Shown: in pieces, positions 27,440 through 38,697 of the stretch
How positions within the stretch are numbered: position 1 is the first letter of the stretch
How the letters are laid out: every line of letters begins with the position of its first letter
Assembly (NCBI GenBank): GCA_918797485.1
Contig: CAKKNE010000001.1
Location: forward strand, 2,046,001 to 2,110,000
DNA: 64,000 nt
Direction: 5' to 3'
DNA from: Pelagomonas calceolata
Taxonomy: Eukaryota > Sar > Pelagophyceae > Pelagomonadales > Pelagomonadaceae
The notes under the pieces: generated by a model
What the model was told of the DNA's origin: nothing
Database searches by the model: none
What the model saw: only the letters and a program-made list of their open reading frames with translations
Translations under genes and position numbers: made by a program

Positions 27440-29506
27440 CTACCCCTCGTCACCCCCGGACGACGACGCCTCGACCAGCGCCCCGAGCCGCGCGACCTCC
27501 TGCTGCAGCGCCTCGACCTCGGCCCGCCGCCGTTCTTCCAGCGCGTTCATGTTTTTTCCAGCATTCCGCAGCAGCTCGCGCGTCCGCTCGAGCGCATCGT
27601 CCTCATTCCGCGAAGCGAGCTCGCCCTCCAACCGGTCGATCTCGTCCCGCGCCGCGACCAACTCGCTCTCGCGCGCGTCACGCAATTCCACGTCGCCGGC
27701 GTGGTCCGCCACGAGCGCCTCCGCCGCCTCCCGCCGTCGAACTTCCGCAGCTAACGCATCCCGCAGCTTCTGCGACGAGTCCCGGTGGTCCCGTTCGAGC
27801 TCCGCGACCGCCACAGCCTGCTCGTCGGCCAAGGCCCGGTAGTCGCTCACGAGCCGTTCCCGCGCGTCCGCGTCCGCCCTAGCGCGCCGTCGTTCGCGGT
27901 CGCGTCGACGAGCGAGTAAAGCCTCCATCCTCAGACCCGTCGCGCGCGCTTCCTCGATGCAGACGCCGACTTCGGTCCTTAATAAAGCTTCCGCCGCTCT
28001 ACGACCGTCTCTCGCGTCGTTGACGTGCTGGTCCCGCCGCGACATCTCGCCCGACACTTGATTGAGTGACGCCGTCGCCGCTGCCAAATCTGCGCCGCGG
28101 CGCTCCGCTTCTCGGCTGATCTCGGACCGTCGCCGCGCGTCCGCCAATCTAGCCTTGTCGTGGGCCTGTTCCAACTCGCTCACCAGATCATTGTGGGTCC
28201 GGGACTGCTCCTGCAAGGCTTTGCTCTTGGACTCGGAGAACTCCTGGCGCGCCCTCGCGACGTCGACTTGCGCTCTTCTCACAATAGTCTCGTGCGCCAC
28301 CGCTGAGGAAGCCGCATCGGCGGCTCGAGCGGCATCGAGCATCTCCACGGAAGACCGTAACGCGTCGATAACTGCATGGGATTCTAGCAGTTGTAAATCA
28401 CGCTGCGCCAGTTGAGCTATTAACGAAGCTTCTAAAGCGTCCCTATCACGCAACGCTTCCGCGGCGTCGTCGTCCCAGGCCGTTTGGAGCTTCGTCAAAT
28501 CCGCGTCGCGCTTCGTATGCAGCTCCTCGAGTTCGGTCTCGAGCCCGCGCGCGTAGTCCAAACTTCCAAGTCGCGCGACCTCCTTCTCCCGCCGATCCGC
28601 AGCTTTCGCCAATCGATCAAAGGCGGCAATCGCGGCGGCCTTCTCGTCCTCCAATTTCTGACAGTTCTCCGCATGTTTTTTGGCCTCGCGCTGCGTCGAC
28701 TCGTGTTTTTCTAGTAACGCCTGGTTCGCCGCCGCGTGGGCCGCGCCGAGTTTCGAAAGTTGTTCGGCATGTCTCGCTTGCTGTCTCCTCTGTAACGCGT
28801 CGCCCCTTGGAGCTTTTTTGGCAACTTCGAGCAGCCGCTGGGCCTGTTCTAGTTTAGATCGGTAGTCGTCGCGCTCCTTCCTTAGTCTCTTCGCGTCGTC
28901 CTCGGCGGCGGTCCTTGCTACTCTAGCAGCAGCGGCCACCGCGCGCGCCTCGGACAGAGCACCTCGCAACGCGTCGCCGTCGTTCGACACGCGCTCGGGC
29001 GAGGGCGGGCCATCTTTCTTCGAAACGCGGGGCACGGGCGGCGGACTGGGAGGCGGCGGCGGCCGTCTTGGGGATGGACCGTCTTTTCTATGTAACCAGT
29101 CGGCCGCGGCCATGTGTCCTTCGGAAGCGGCATCCGCTATGAGTGAATGCGCCTTCTCCGCATCCTTGCGCGTGCCCCGCCCCTCGAACGTGAACAGCCC
29201 GAGTCTATACCTAGCTTCCGCGCAGTCGGCAATTCTTAACCATTCGCAAGCTTCGCGCTCGTCCCGCTTCACACCGCCCGCACCTTCGGCCAACAACTGG
29301 GCGTACTGGCACTGGGCCTCGGTCTTGCCGAGCTCCGCGGACTTGATGAGGAGTCGTAAAGCTTCCTTGCGGTCTCTTTGTACACCGTCGCCGCCTCGCG
29401 CCGTCAACACAGACAACCCGTACGCCGCGTCGGCGTCGACCTCGCAGCGCTGCCTTAATAGCGCGGCCGTCGCGCCCAAAGGTTCCTCGGCCAGTTTCGA
29501 CGCCAT
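27440..29506 (-). CDS. Sel1-repeat protein with long coiled coil
   Basis: The N-terminal 150 residues hold Sel1 repeats (AYGLSVLTARGGDGVQRD, AQCQYAQLLAEGAGGVKRD, ARYRLGLFTFEGRGTRKD). A Pro-rich hinge follows (RRPPPPPSPPPVPRV), then about 500 residues of continuous coiled coil rich in Ala, Arg and Glu (AKRLRKERDDYRSKLEQAQR, HAEQLSKLGAAHAAANQALL). It looks like a structural or scaffold protein. Sel1 domains often bind partner proteins. ATG 29506 (MASKLAEEP) is the first true ATG in frame. Single exon. Confidence 0.75.
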   Translation of the reverse strand: MASKLAEEPLGATAALLRQRCEVDADAAYGLSVLTARGGDGVQRDRKEALRLLIKSAELGKTEAQCQYAQLLAEGAGGVKRDEREACEWLRIADCAEARYRLGLFTFEGRGTRKDAEKAHSLIADAASEGHMAAADWLHRKDGPSPRRPPPPPSPPPVPRVSKKDGPPSPERVSNDGDALRGALSEARAVAAAARVARTAAEDDAKRLRKERDDYRSKLEQAQRLLEVAKKAPRGDALQRRQQARHAEQLSKLGAAHAAANQALLEKHESTQREAKKHAENCQKLEDEKAAAIAAFDRLAKAADRREKEVARLGSLDYARGLETELEELHTKRDADLTKLQTAWDDDAAEALRDRDALEASLIAQLAQRDLQLLESHAVIDALRSSVEMLDAARAADAASSAVAHETIVRRAQVDVARARQEFSESKSKALQEQSRTHNDLVSELEQAHDKARLADARRRSEISREAERRGADLAAATASLNQVSGEMSRRDQHVNDARDGRRAAEALLRTEVGVCIEEARATGLRMEALLARRRDRERRRARADADARERLVSDYRALADEQAVAVAELERDHRDSSQKLRDALAAEVRRREAAEALVADHAGDVELRDARESELVAARDEIDRLEGELASRNEDDALERTRELLRNAGKNMNALEERRRAEVEALQQEVARLGALVEASSSGGDEG

Positions 29507-29931
29507 CGATGACCTGGGGGCTGCCCTCGGCCCCAACGCTGCTTCGTTTGCCGCGCGCGACCGATGTGTTTTGGGGGGCGTCGCCTCGTCGGCGTCGCGC
29601 CGGCGTCCTTGGTCACAGCGCGCAAGCTGTGAGAGCGGCTCCCTGCTCAGGGCTGAGCGCCGTGCATTAAAGCTCCGACCCGGTCCGGAAGCCGTCCATG
29701 GCTACCCGAATCACTCGAGGAGATCCAAAAAGTTGTGAACTCTAGAGAGTCTCAGCTAATAATCTCGGGCGAGGGCAAACGCAGAGCGCGGCGTGCAGCA
29801 CAGCCGCTGTTCAAGTTGAATAGCGCTGCAGCTGTAAATAATATAACTGTTCACGCATCAATCGCGGCACCAGAAATAAATCACTGCAACCACAAAAAAC
29901 AAGCACTCACCGCACTGCTGCAGCGCACAAA
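29507..29931. other. divergent promoter region
   Basis: 425 bp between the Sel1/coiled-coil gene and UTP20. No RNA gene or convincing GCTAG palindrome seen. Confidence 0.5.
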
Positions 29932-32900
29932 ATGCGCAGCGCCGACCCCAGCAAAGCCGAGGCCGTCGGCGGCCGCATCCGCTTCCAGGCGCCGCGCAAG
30001 CGCTTCAAAGCTTTGAGAGATGAAGCCGCGACGACGTCGCGCCACGACACGGTGGCGCTCGTCGAGGGCGAAGAAGGTTATGCATTAGCGTTGGGCGATC
30101 AATCGAAAAGCCGCGACGCCTGCCTGCTGAAGGCCGAGCTCGAACGATTGGGCGGCCTCGAGAAACGTGCAGAGTACAAGGAGCGTTACCAGACCCCTCT
30201 GTGGCCCTTGTGCCAATCTTTGCCGGAGGTCGTCGTCAACGTCAATAAAATCGCTTCTTTGCTCGGCGAGGCTTTTACAGAAGCGCCGCTACCGTCCGTC
30301 TTCTCGCTGGCGTCGGTGCTAGCTAGAGATGCGGGGCCCGCGTTGGCCAAAGATTCGTTGGACGTCCTCGTACATGGTTTAGTACAGGCCGTCTCCAGCA
30401 AAGACGCGGACACGGCAAGTGCCGCGGCTAGAGCCTTAGATTATGTGTTCAAGTACTGCGCGTCCCATTTACTGGAAGGCCTCGCGGAGACCGGCTGGCC
30501 GTCTCATTGTAGACGGCACTACGCTTCCTTATTAGGAGCGCCGACGGACGACGCGCGGTTGCTCGGCGCGCGGGCCCTCGCTCGACTCATAAGGAGGGCG
30601 CACGACGATAATGCCGTGGAGGCGCACGTCGGCAACGTCTGTTCATCGGTAGCTCAACGACAAACGAAGCACGTCGCTTCGGGTTTAGCGCATTTCGTGG
30701 TGGAGCTTTCCTTAGGAATTCGCGGGCGGCTGCACACGCGCGCGCGGTCCGCTTTATTGCCTTGCGTTGCAAAGGCGCCAGCCGACGTTTTACAGGAGGT
30801 GCTCCAGCGTATCATGGACGCGACGCGGCCGGGCGACGACATCGAACCGTTGTGGAGTTTGTGTGTGGATCTCCCTGAAACAATACCGCGCGACCGCGCG
30901 TTGGCCACGCTAGCTTGCGTCGTCAGATGGCGGCGCGGGCGCTTACTCACGCCGCGACTGCGGGACGGCGCCGCGGACGACGCGGCGCTGCCTCATTCAT
31001 TAGCGTTGTCTCGGTCAAATCAACTGCGGGCGCTGCTCGACGCGGAGCCGGTCTCGCCAGAATCCATGCAACTGCTCGACGCCTGCGTCCTCGGCGCGTC
31101 CGCGTCGGCGGTCGGCCCGCTGACGCGTCTCTGCAACGAAAGGGTAGGGGCGTGGCTCGCCGCCGCTTTTGATGCGGCACCGGTGCGCGCGAGCCGGTCG
31201 CTGGAAGGCGCGTCGCGGGTCGCGGCCCTCTCTTTTGAACCCATCCTCGCGCGGGCCGCTTCCTTATCATCGCAGGACGCGGCCGCGGCCCTAGTGATCG
31301 CGCGGCGCGCGCTCGACGCCTCTTCCTCATCGGCGGAGCTGCCCTTCGTCGGCGCGCTTCTGCAGAATGAGGACCGGGCGATCCGCGTCGCTGCTTTGAA
31401 TGTTTGTGCGCATTGTAAAAGTGTGCCGCGCGCGCCCGTCGAGGCTTTGTTAGATGAAAACGACGGCGTCGTCTTCGGCGCGGCCCTGGCAGCTTTATCT
31501 GTGATAGACGCGCGCGCGGCGTCGATGAAGGCGGTGCGGGCGCGCGCACTCATCGAGAGCGCCGCCGTGCTCGAGGCGGCCGTCGTCGCTGTGGAAAGGC
31601 GCCCCGTCCCGCTGCCCGACGCGCTCGACGCGACGCTTGTGGACATGCTCGCGTCGCCCTTCACGCGCGCGCGCCGGCTTTCCAGGAGGCTCCTGAGCAC
31701 GACGGAGGCGGCTCCAGAGATTACTGATGACGCTTTAACAGCTACGACGCTCTCCATATTTAGCTCGCACCGGCGGTGGGCGCTGCGCCTCGCGGAGGCT
31801 GTGGATAGACTGCCGCTGGCCCTATCATCGGAGCGCCCTCTACAAAGGTTGTTGGGCGCGGCGGCGGCCGCGGCGCCGCGGCTCGACGCGGACGCGGCTT
31901 CGACTCTAGCAGCGGTCTGCGTCGGGCTTTTATCAATACGGTTCGCGCCGGCCTGGGCGTCGAGCACGCAAGCTTTGCAGGCCCTCGCCACCACGCACCC
32001 GTCAGAAACGTGGCCCTTTCTTCTCCGGCGATTGGAAACTTGCTGCGAGGCGCGAGCGACGCCGCCGCACAAAATAACCGAGAGCGTTTTCGACGCGGAC
32101 GACGCCTCGGAAATATTGAAGGAAGATTTGAGAAGGAAGGACGAGACCAATGGTCTCGGGAGTCCGCTAGGCGACGACGACGCCCCACTAGAAACGGAAA
32201 AGGCCCACGAGGTCTGCTGGAAGGCCGTCGACGCGTGCGGCGGTTTGAAACATGGCACCAAATACGCCGCGCGCACCTGCGTGGCGCTGCTCGAGAAATT
32301 ACTAAGGCAGGACGTCTTTCCGTCGTCGCGAGACGACCCCGACGGTAAAGATGTGTTAAGACACGTCGTCGAGAGCGACGCGCGGACACCGCTACAACCA
32401 TCCATTGCGCAGCGGCGGCTCGAGGTTGTATTAACTGTCTTTGCGAGCGCGCCGGCGCCTCTATCATTACCGCGCGGCGAGCAATTAAGGCGCGTCTACG
32501 AGGGTTTATTAGCGAGGCCGCGGGGCGACGTCGCGTTGCTTTCATTAAGATGCCTCGGGACGTATCGTCTCCCACACCTGAAGCCCTACGCATTGCGACT
32601 GGAGGCTTTGTTAGATGATGCCAAATTGCGAGAGACGCTCGTGAAGTTTCGCGTCGCGCGGGAGGGCGACGCGCGGTTACCGGAAGGTGCCCGAAAAGGC
32701 GACGACGACCAGCTCTGGACCGTCGACGATGCCCACCGGGCGGAGCTGATTCCATTAATCACAAGGGTACTCTATGGGCGGTTCCGCGCGCGGTCAGGCG
32801 CCGCGGGCGGCCGCCGCGGCGCGTCGCCTTCACTAAGACGGGCCACGATTTTAGCTTTTCTCGCGGCGCTGGAAAGCGAGGAGCTCGACGAGTTTATCAG

Positions 32901-35900
32901 ACTCATGTTCCGCGCGTTTTGTGAAGACGTCGATGCCTTGGAGGACGCCGAGACTGCCAAAAAGGCCGTCTCTAGTAATACGCCGGCGCGTGTGCTTGGG
33001 TTGTGTACTTTGCTAAGAGCCGTGGTCGCCAAGCTCGGTTTTAAGATTGAGAAGCGGGCGCCCGCCATCCTGTCGGTCTGCGTCGCGGCGGCCGCGGGCG
33101 ATTCGATCGTCGAGGACGAAGAGCTCGACGAGGACGATGATGATCAAGACGACTCGCCCGCGAAACAAAAAAGACGTCGCGTCGCGGCCCTGCAGTGTTT
33201 GAGAGATTTGCTAGAAAGGTTCGCGGCGTCGCAAGTTTTACGGGAGATGGATCTGGTCGCGCGCCTCTGGACGCCTTTATCAGATCACCTCGCGGCGTTA
33301 AGTAGGGGCGGGGCGGACGGCACGCCCGCGCTGCTCAAGGTCGTGGCGGTCTGTTGTAGAAGCGACGCGCTGCGTTCTATTGTGGATGAACGGTGCGTCG
33401 CCGCGCTGGCGGGCTGTTGTCCCCGAAGCTCCTTTGCCCTCGAGGAGGTCTGCCATTTATTGATTATCGAGGACGACGCGAAGCTCGAAACGCATTCTTC
33501 ATTAATTATCAAGGCCTTGGGCGGGCAGCTCAGTAAAGGAACGCACACGCAATTACAAAGGCGCTGCCTCAGCGCGTTGGCGCGAGTTGGGAGATTGGCG
33601 GCCGACGGCGCGTGGCGGTTGACCGAGTCTGACGCGGACGAATTGATCGGGTGCCTGTGCGCGCGCCTGAAGACTGTTGGAAGTGCGCACGACACGACTA
33701 TTGATTCCGCTAGGGAATCGATCCTGGCGTGCCTCGAGACGCTTTTACCGCGGAGCGGCAGGCCGGGCCAGCAGGCGACGCGCCTCGCGCCGTTGTTAGG
33801 CCCGCCGCGGAGGAAGCGCGACGCCACGAGCTTCTTCGGGGCTTCTGATAGGCACGCGGCGTTACGAGCCGTGGCGACGGCCTACGTCGCGCTGGCGAGC
33901 CACGCGGATTTGCAAAGGGACTGCATCGCGGTGGCCTCTTCCACAATCTCTGCTTTATTCAAGCGCGACGAGGATAGCATCGACGACGCGCCGGACTACG
34001 ACGCGTCGGCCGGCGCGTGCGCCGATCTGACGACAAGTGACGCGTGGGCGGCGCTCTTCGGTGATACTAGAGACGACGCGCGCGCCGCGGCCGCGCCCGT
34101 GGTCCACGCCCTCTGTTCGATCATGCGGGACGACGACGCGACGCTCCGGGACGCGGCCGCGCGGTCGTTGCGCAGCTTCGTCAAGGCCGCGGCGGCGGCG
34201 GACCACGTGCGCGATATTTGTAGAGACGACCTCGTCCCGCACGTCCTCGACGCGCTGGCGCTCGCGGACGACTCGCGGCGGCGCGCGCACGTGTCGGTGC
34301 TCGCCGTCCTCGTCGACGAGAGCTCATCAACGTATGTGCCGCGCTTCGTCCCGCTCAAGCAGTTGAGGGATGCCAGTAATAGGGATGTGGACGTGTTCGA
34401 GAACGTCGCGCACCTGCAAGCGCACCGCCGCGCTAGAGCGTTTGCGAAGGCCGCCGACTGGATTACCGTATCCAAGGACACGGAGAGCGCGAAGATCCTG
34501 CTCCCATTGGCTCTCCAACCTTTGTCGGACCCGTCGCGCGACGGCGTCCACGCGGACGCGGCGCGCTGCGTCGGCGCGCTGGGCGGCGCGCTGCCCTGGT
34601 CGCGGTACGCGGCCCTCCTCAAGCGCCTCGCGACGGTTATTGACCGCCAAGCTGCGGCCGTGGACCGGTTCAGTTCCAAGGAAAAGAAGGCGTCGGCGGC
34701 GCCGGGCGCGGCCTCGCGCAAGGAGAAGCCGAGCCACCAGCAGCAGCGCCTGCGGACGTCGCGGACCCTCGAGGCGACGTTCGTGTCGGCCTTCTGCCAC
34801 GCGCTGGACTGCTTTCCGTTTTCCGAGGACGTCGTCGCCGGTGCCGAGGAGGAGGAGGACGACGACGACGACGACGCCGACGCCGCGGCCGAGGCGCCCG
34901 CCGAGAAGGAGACGCCCCTCTCGCGCGGCGTCGCGACGTTCCTCGTGCCGACGGCGCGGCGGCTGCTGATGCGGCCCGAGCGGCGCGCGAAGACGGGCGC
35001 GCGCGACGAAGTACTAAGGCCGCCCGTGGCCCTCTCGATTCTGAGACTGTCGCGGAAACTACCGCGGGACGGGCGGGAGGTCGCGCGGCAGTTGGTGGTC
35101 GCGGTCTGCGCGTCGCTGCGGCACCGCGACGCGACGAAGAGGGACGCGTCGCGGAAGGCTTTGGCGCGCATGGCGGCCGAGGGCGCGTCCCTCTCGCTCA
35201 TCTTGACGGAACTGCGGGCGGCGCTGCCGACGGGCTACATGCTTGCCGTCCGTTCCGCCGCGGTCCACTCCTTACTGGAGAAGGCGCAGCACCCGCTCCC
35301 GTCGGAAACGGTCGGCGTGATCGCGTCGCTGTTGGTCGAGGATTTACTAGGCGACGCGGCGGCCGCGCGCGACGGCCGCGAGGACGGCGAGCACAAGGCC
35401 GGCTCGGCCGCTGGTCCTTGCCTGTGTCCTTTTCTTGTCTTTGTGATCCGAGGCGCCCCGCGGTCTGACGGCTCCTCTACGCCATCGACGCTACGTGTCT
35501 CCGTAGCTGCGTCCCTCACTGGTTGATTTCCGCACAGGCGTGCCGGAGGCGCGACTCGTCGTCGGTCGGACCTACGAGTCGCTCGAGCTCTGCGGGCGGT
35601 TAATAGCCTACGCCCAGAAGGACGAGCTCGCGACGCCGTTGTTCGACGCTTTGGACAAGCGGCTCGCGGAGCCCGACGCGCGCGGGGCGAGGGAAGCGCA
35701 GCGCTGCCGCGCGGCGGCGCTGCGGCTCGCGGCCGGCCTCGCGGCGAACCCCGAGGCTTCTGGGGAATTGGTCAAGCACGCCGTCGAGGTGCTGTCCCAG
35801 AGCGAGGCCGCGGTCGACGACGACGAGGACTCCTCGGACAGCGACGACGACGACGGCGACGAGCCCATGCTCGCCGTCGTCCGCGACGAGGCGGACCTGC

Positions 35901-38169
35901 CCGCGCGGCGGAAGCCGCGACCCGGGAGCGCGACGCAGTGGCTGCCGAGCCACGGCGACGCGTCGAGCGACGCGTCGGCGGCGCGGCGCCGGAAGCGCGT
36001 GCGCGAGACCGAGGCCGTCACGCTCCTCGACGGCGCGTCGGCGCCGCGGCTGACGGGCCGCGGCCGCCGGGGCGACGTCGCCGCTCCATCGACGACGCGC
36101 CGGGCCGACCGCGCGCGCTTCGCCGTGGCGTTACTAAGGAGGGGCCTGCCGCGCGGCGCGCTCGCCGGCGACGCCGGGGACCTGCTGGGGTTATTAGCAA
36201 GGTGCTACCGCGGGGCTAAGGGCGACGACGCGCTGCAGACGGACGTCGTTATCGTGGCCGCGGCGCTGCTCAAGCGGGAACCGGAGAGCGCGCGGCGCTG
36301 GGCGCCGCGGCTCGCGCGCGTCGCGCTGCAGACGCTAAGGAGGGTCGCGGCTATCGGCGGCGCGCCGACGGGCGACGCCGCCGAGGGCGCCTTCCGCATG
36401 CTCGCCGCGCTGTTGGGTGGCCGCGACGCCGTCGTTTTGTCTGATGCTAAACTCAAAGCTGTCGCGGCCTCCGGCCGGGCCGCTCTGGCGGACGGCGCCC
36501 TCCTGGACCAGGGCACGCTCCAGTCCCATCGAGCGGCCGCTCTACAATTAATCTTAGCACTGGTCACGAAGAAGGTCGTCGTGAGCGAGGTGTATGACGC
36601 CATGGACGCGATCGCGGACCTCGCAATTACAAGTCTCGACAAATCAGATAGGACCAAGTGCGCCAAGGCATTTGTAGGGTTCATTGTGGCCTATCCTCTA
36701 GGTAAAAAAAGAAAGACGCACTACCTCGGCAAGGCTCTGGCTGGTTTGGACTACGCGTACGAAGAAGGTAGAACAGCGGCGTTGGACCTGGTCCTGGCCG
36801 TCGCGCGCGCGCTACCGCAGCCCGAGCTGGATTCTAGGTCGGACGCGTTCTTTTCAGCGCTCGCGCAGCGCCTCGCGAACGAGGACGTCGGGTCGGTCAG
36901 GCTCGCGCGTTCCGCGGCGTCCTTGTTTTTGTTGTTCGTCTTCGCCGCGGCCTTGTACTGCGTCGCGGCGGTGGCGTCGCGGTGGGCGTGCCTCTACCCC
37001 ACCGGCGCGCCGTCGCGGCGGTGCGCGTGGAGAGCCCATGGTCGAGCGCCAAACGCCATCGCCGCGGCGCGCCGTCGACGAGACCTTTTCAAACGCAGGC
37101 CGCGGGCCGGGCGCTCACGGCTTTGATAAGGAAGCTGTCCGACGAGAGGCGCGCCGCGGGCCGCGGACGCGTCGCGTCGTTTGTGGCGGTGTGCAAGTCT
37201 TTTGGTATCCTTCGTTTTGGTGCTGGATGACGCGTACGAAGCGATCGACGAGAGACATGCCCCCCCAGACGCCGTCGACGCGGCGCCCCTCGACGCAGGT
37301 GGCTCCGCGAGGCCGCGAAGGAAGAGAGACTCGAGCGCTTCGCGGAAGCGGAGAAGGTCGGGCGATTACGTGTTTGTGGTGCCGCGTGCGCTGCCGCCTT
37401 TGCGAGGATGGGCGACGCGGCACTTTGTGGAGATATCATCAAGGCGCTGGCCGCTTCCAGTGACGACGACGCGGGCCGCGCGGAGCTCCTGAAGGCCGCG
37501 CGCGGTTGCGTCGAGGCCGACGCGACGGTGTGTGATGGAAAAGTGCTGGCCGCGGTCCTCGCTTCCCTCCAAAGGTGCGGGCCCTTGTCGCGCCGCGCGG
37601 CGCACGAGGCCTTGGGGGCCGTCTTCGCGAGCGGTCGCTGTGCGTTAGAAGAGGTTCAAGCAAGGGACGTCTGCCGCGCGGCCTGCGCCGCGCTCGACGC
37701 GCCGGACGATGTGTTTGATGAGAGTGTCTCAACGCAAGCGGCGAAGAACGCGCTGTACGCCGCGGGGCATTTCCCAAGCTTGGCGGCCGACGTCTTGAAG
37801 CGCCTCGCCGACGCGGCGGGCCGGCGCGGCGCGGCGCGGCGCAAGGCCGTGTTCGCCTTCGTGGCGGCGTGCCTGGCTCATTCAACGATCGGGGCCGCGC
37901 CCGTCCGGGCCGCGCTGGACCGCGTCTGCGCGGCGCTGCGGCGCGCCTTGGACGACGACGACGTCGATGTGGCGGCGCTCGCGACGGACGTCGTCGGGCG
38001 GCTCGAGGACGCGCTGGGCGCGGACGTCGTCGGCCGGGCGCTGGCCGAGGCGGCGGCGGCGCGAAGGCGGAAGCGGAGCGGTCGGGTCGCGGATGCGGCG
38101 CGGGAGAAGGTCGTGGATCCGAAGGGAGCGGCGGCGAGGAAGCGGCGGAGGCGTGATCAGCGTAAGTAG
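29932..38169 (+). CDS. UTP20: UTP20 (DRIM) small-subunit processome HEAT-repeat protein
   Basis: Very large HEAT-repeat protein (about 2,500 residues) needed for 18S rRNA processing in the nucleolus. Recognisable UTP20 features: the early block ALDYVFKYCASHLLEGL ... HYASLLGAPTDDARLLGARA, the block FENVAHLQAHRRARAF, and near the C-terminus KAFVGFIVAYPLGKKRKTHY followed by LAGLDYAYEEGRTAALDLV. Acidic runs and basic tails (RKRRRRDQRK) suit a nucleolar protein. Four exons join in frame through introns 35414-35537, 36917-37098 (GC donor) and 37197-37298. All three introns lie in the last third of the gene, and the first 5.4 kb is one exon. Start ATG 29932, stop 38167-38169. Confidence 0.85.
35414..35537 (+). 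repeat. introner copy in UTP20 (124 nt)
   Basis: Starts GTCCTTGCCTGTGTCC and ends TTCCGCACAG, core TACGCCATCGACGC. Its middle (TTTGTGATCCGA, CCGCGGTCT, CGGCT) also occurs in the intron at 60370-60486. Confidence 0.85.
36917..37098 (+). repeat. introner-derived GC-AG intron in UTP20 (182 nt)
   Basis: Only a GC donor at 36917 keeps the frame (VRLARSA joined to AAGRALTALI). Starts GCGTCCTTGTTTTTG and holds AACGCCATCGCCGCG. The exon after the acceptor also begins GC. Confidence 0.65.
37197..37298 (+). repeat. introner copy in UTP20 (102 nt)
   Basis: GTCTTTTGGTATCC to CTCGACGCAG; contains CCCCCCAGACGCCGTCGACG, matching the 3' half of the introns at 59326 and 47908. Confidence 0.85.
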
Positions 38170-38210
38170 TGGTGTTGTGAGATCGCGATGTGCAATTGTA
38201 CCCCGTGGTC

Positions 38211-38519
38211 ATGGCGTGGTGCAAATTAATCTGCCAACAATTTACTCGTCTACGCATCTATGTTTCGCGGCACCTCCTCCTCCTCCTCAGGTTCTTCCCT
38301 CTGCGCCTCGTCCAGGGCCACGAGCCGATCACTAAAAACCGCCGCCCCACGTACTCTATGGTGTTACGCGCGGGCGCTCTACCAGCCGCGCTCCGCGCCC
38401 GCGAAACGCCTGAGCAGCTTGCCCAGGACGCGTTTCGGACGGCGCGCGCGAAACTCGCCCAGGAGCGCGCAGAGCTCGCAAAGACGCTCGCCGACGCGTC
38501 TGCAAGGCCGCCTAAATAA
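38211..38519 (+). CDS. possible small protein after UTP20
   Basis: 102-codon frame starting at ATG 38211, 41 bp past the UTP20 stop. The second half (RAGALPAALRARETPEQLAQ, AKLAQERAELAKTLADASA) would form an amphipathic coiled coil, which looks like selected protein. The first half is Leu/Arg-rich and less convincing. No homologue recognised. It may be a real small gene, a missed UTP20 3' exon or chance. Confidence 0.3.
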   Translation: MAWCKLICQQFTRLRIYVSRHLLLLLRFFPLRLVQGHEPITKNRRPTYSMVLRAGALPAALRARETPEQLAQDAFRTARAKLAQERAELAKTLADASARPPK

Positions 38520-38697
38520 ACTAGCAAATTCCTCCCAAAACTTACGCGGACAATGGTTTCTTTTCGAGGCCGTCGCGCGTCGTCGAGTTCTGGCTCAACG
38601 CAGGCTACTACTGAGTGTGTAAGCTATGTTGATTGTTAACATGATCCATAATGTTAGCGCATCTCATAACAAAATCACAATTACCCAGAGAGGAAAC
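38520..38697. other. spacer between possible small gene and carrier gene
   Basis: AT-richer spacer, nothing recognised. Confidence 0.4.

Noticed and set aside
31020-32405. Long minus-strand frames within UTP20
   Set aside because: Shadow frames caused by high GC; UTP20 motifs are continuous on the plus strand.
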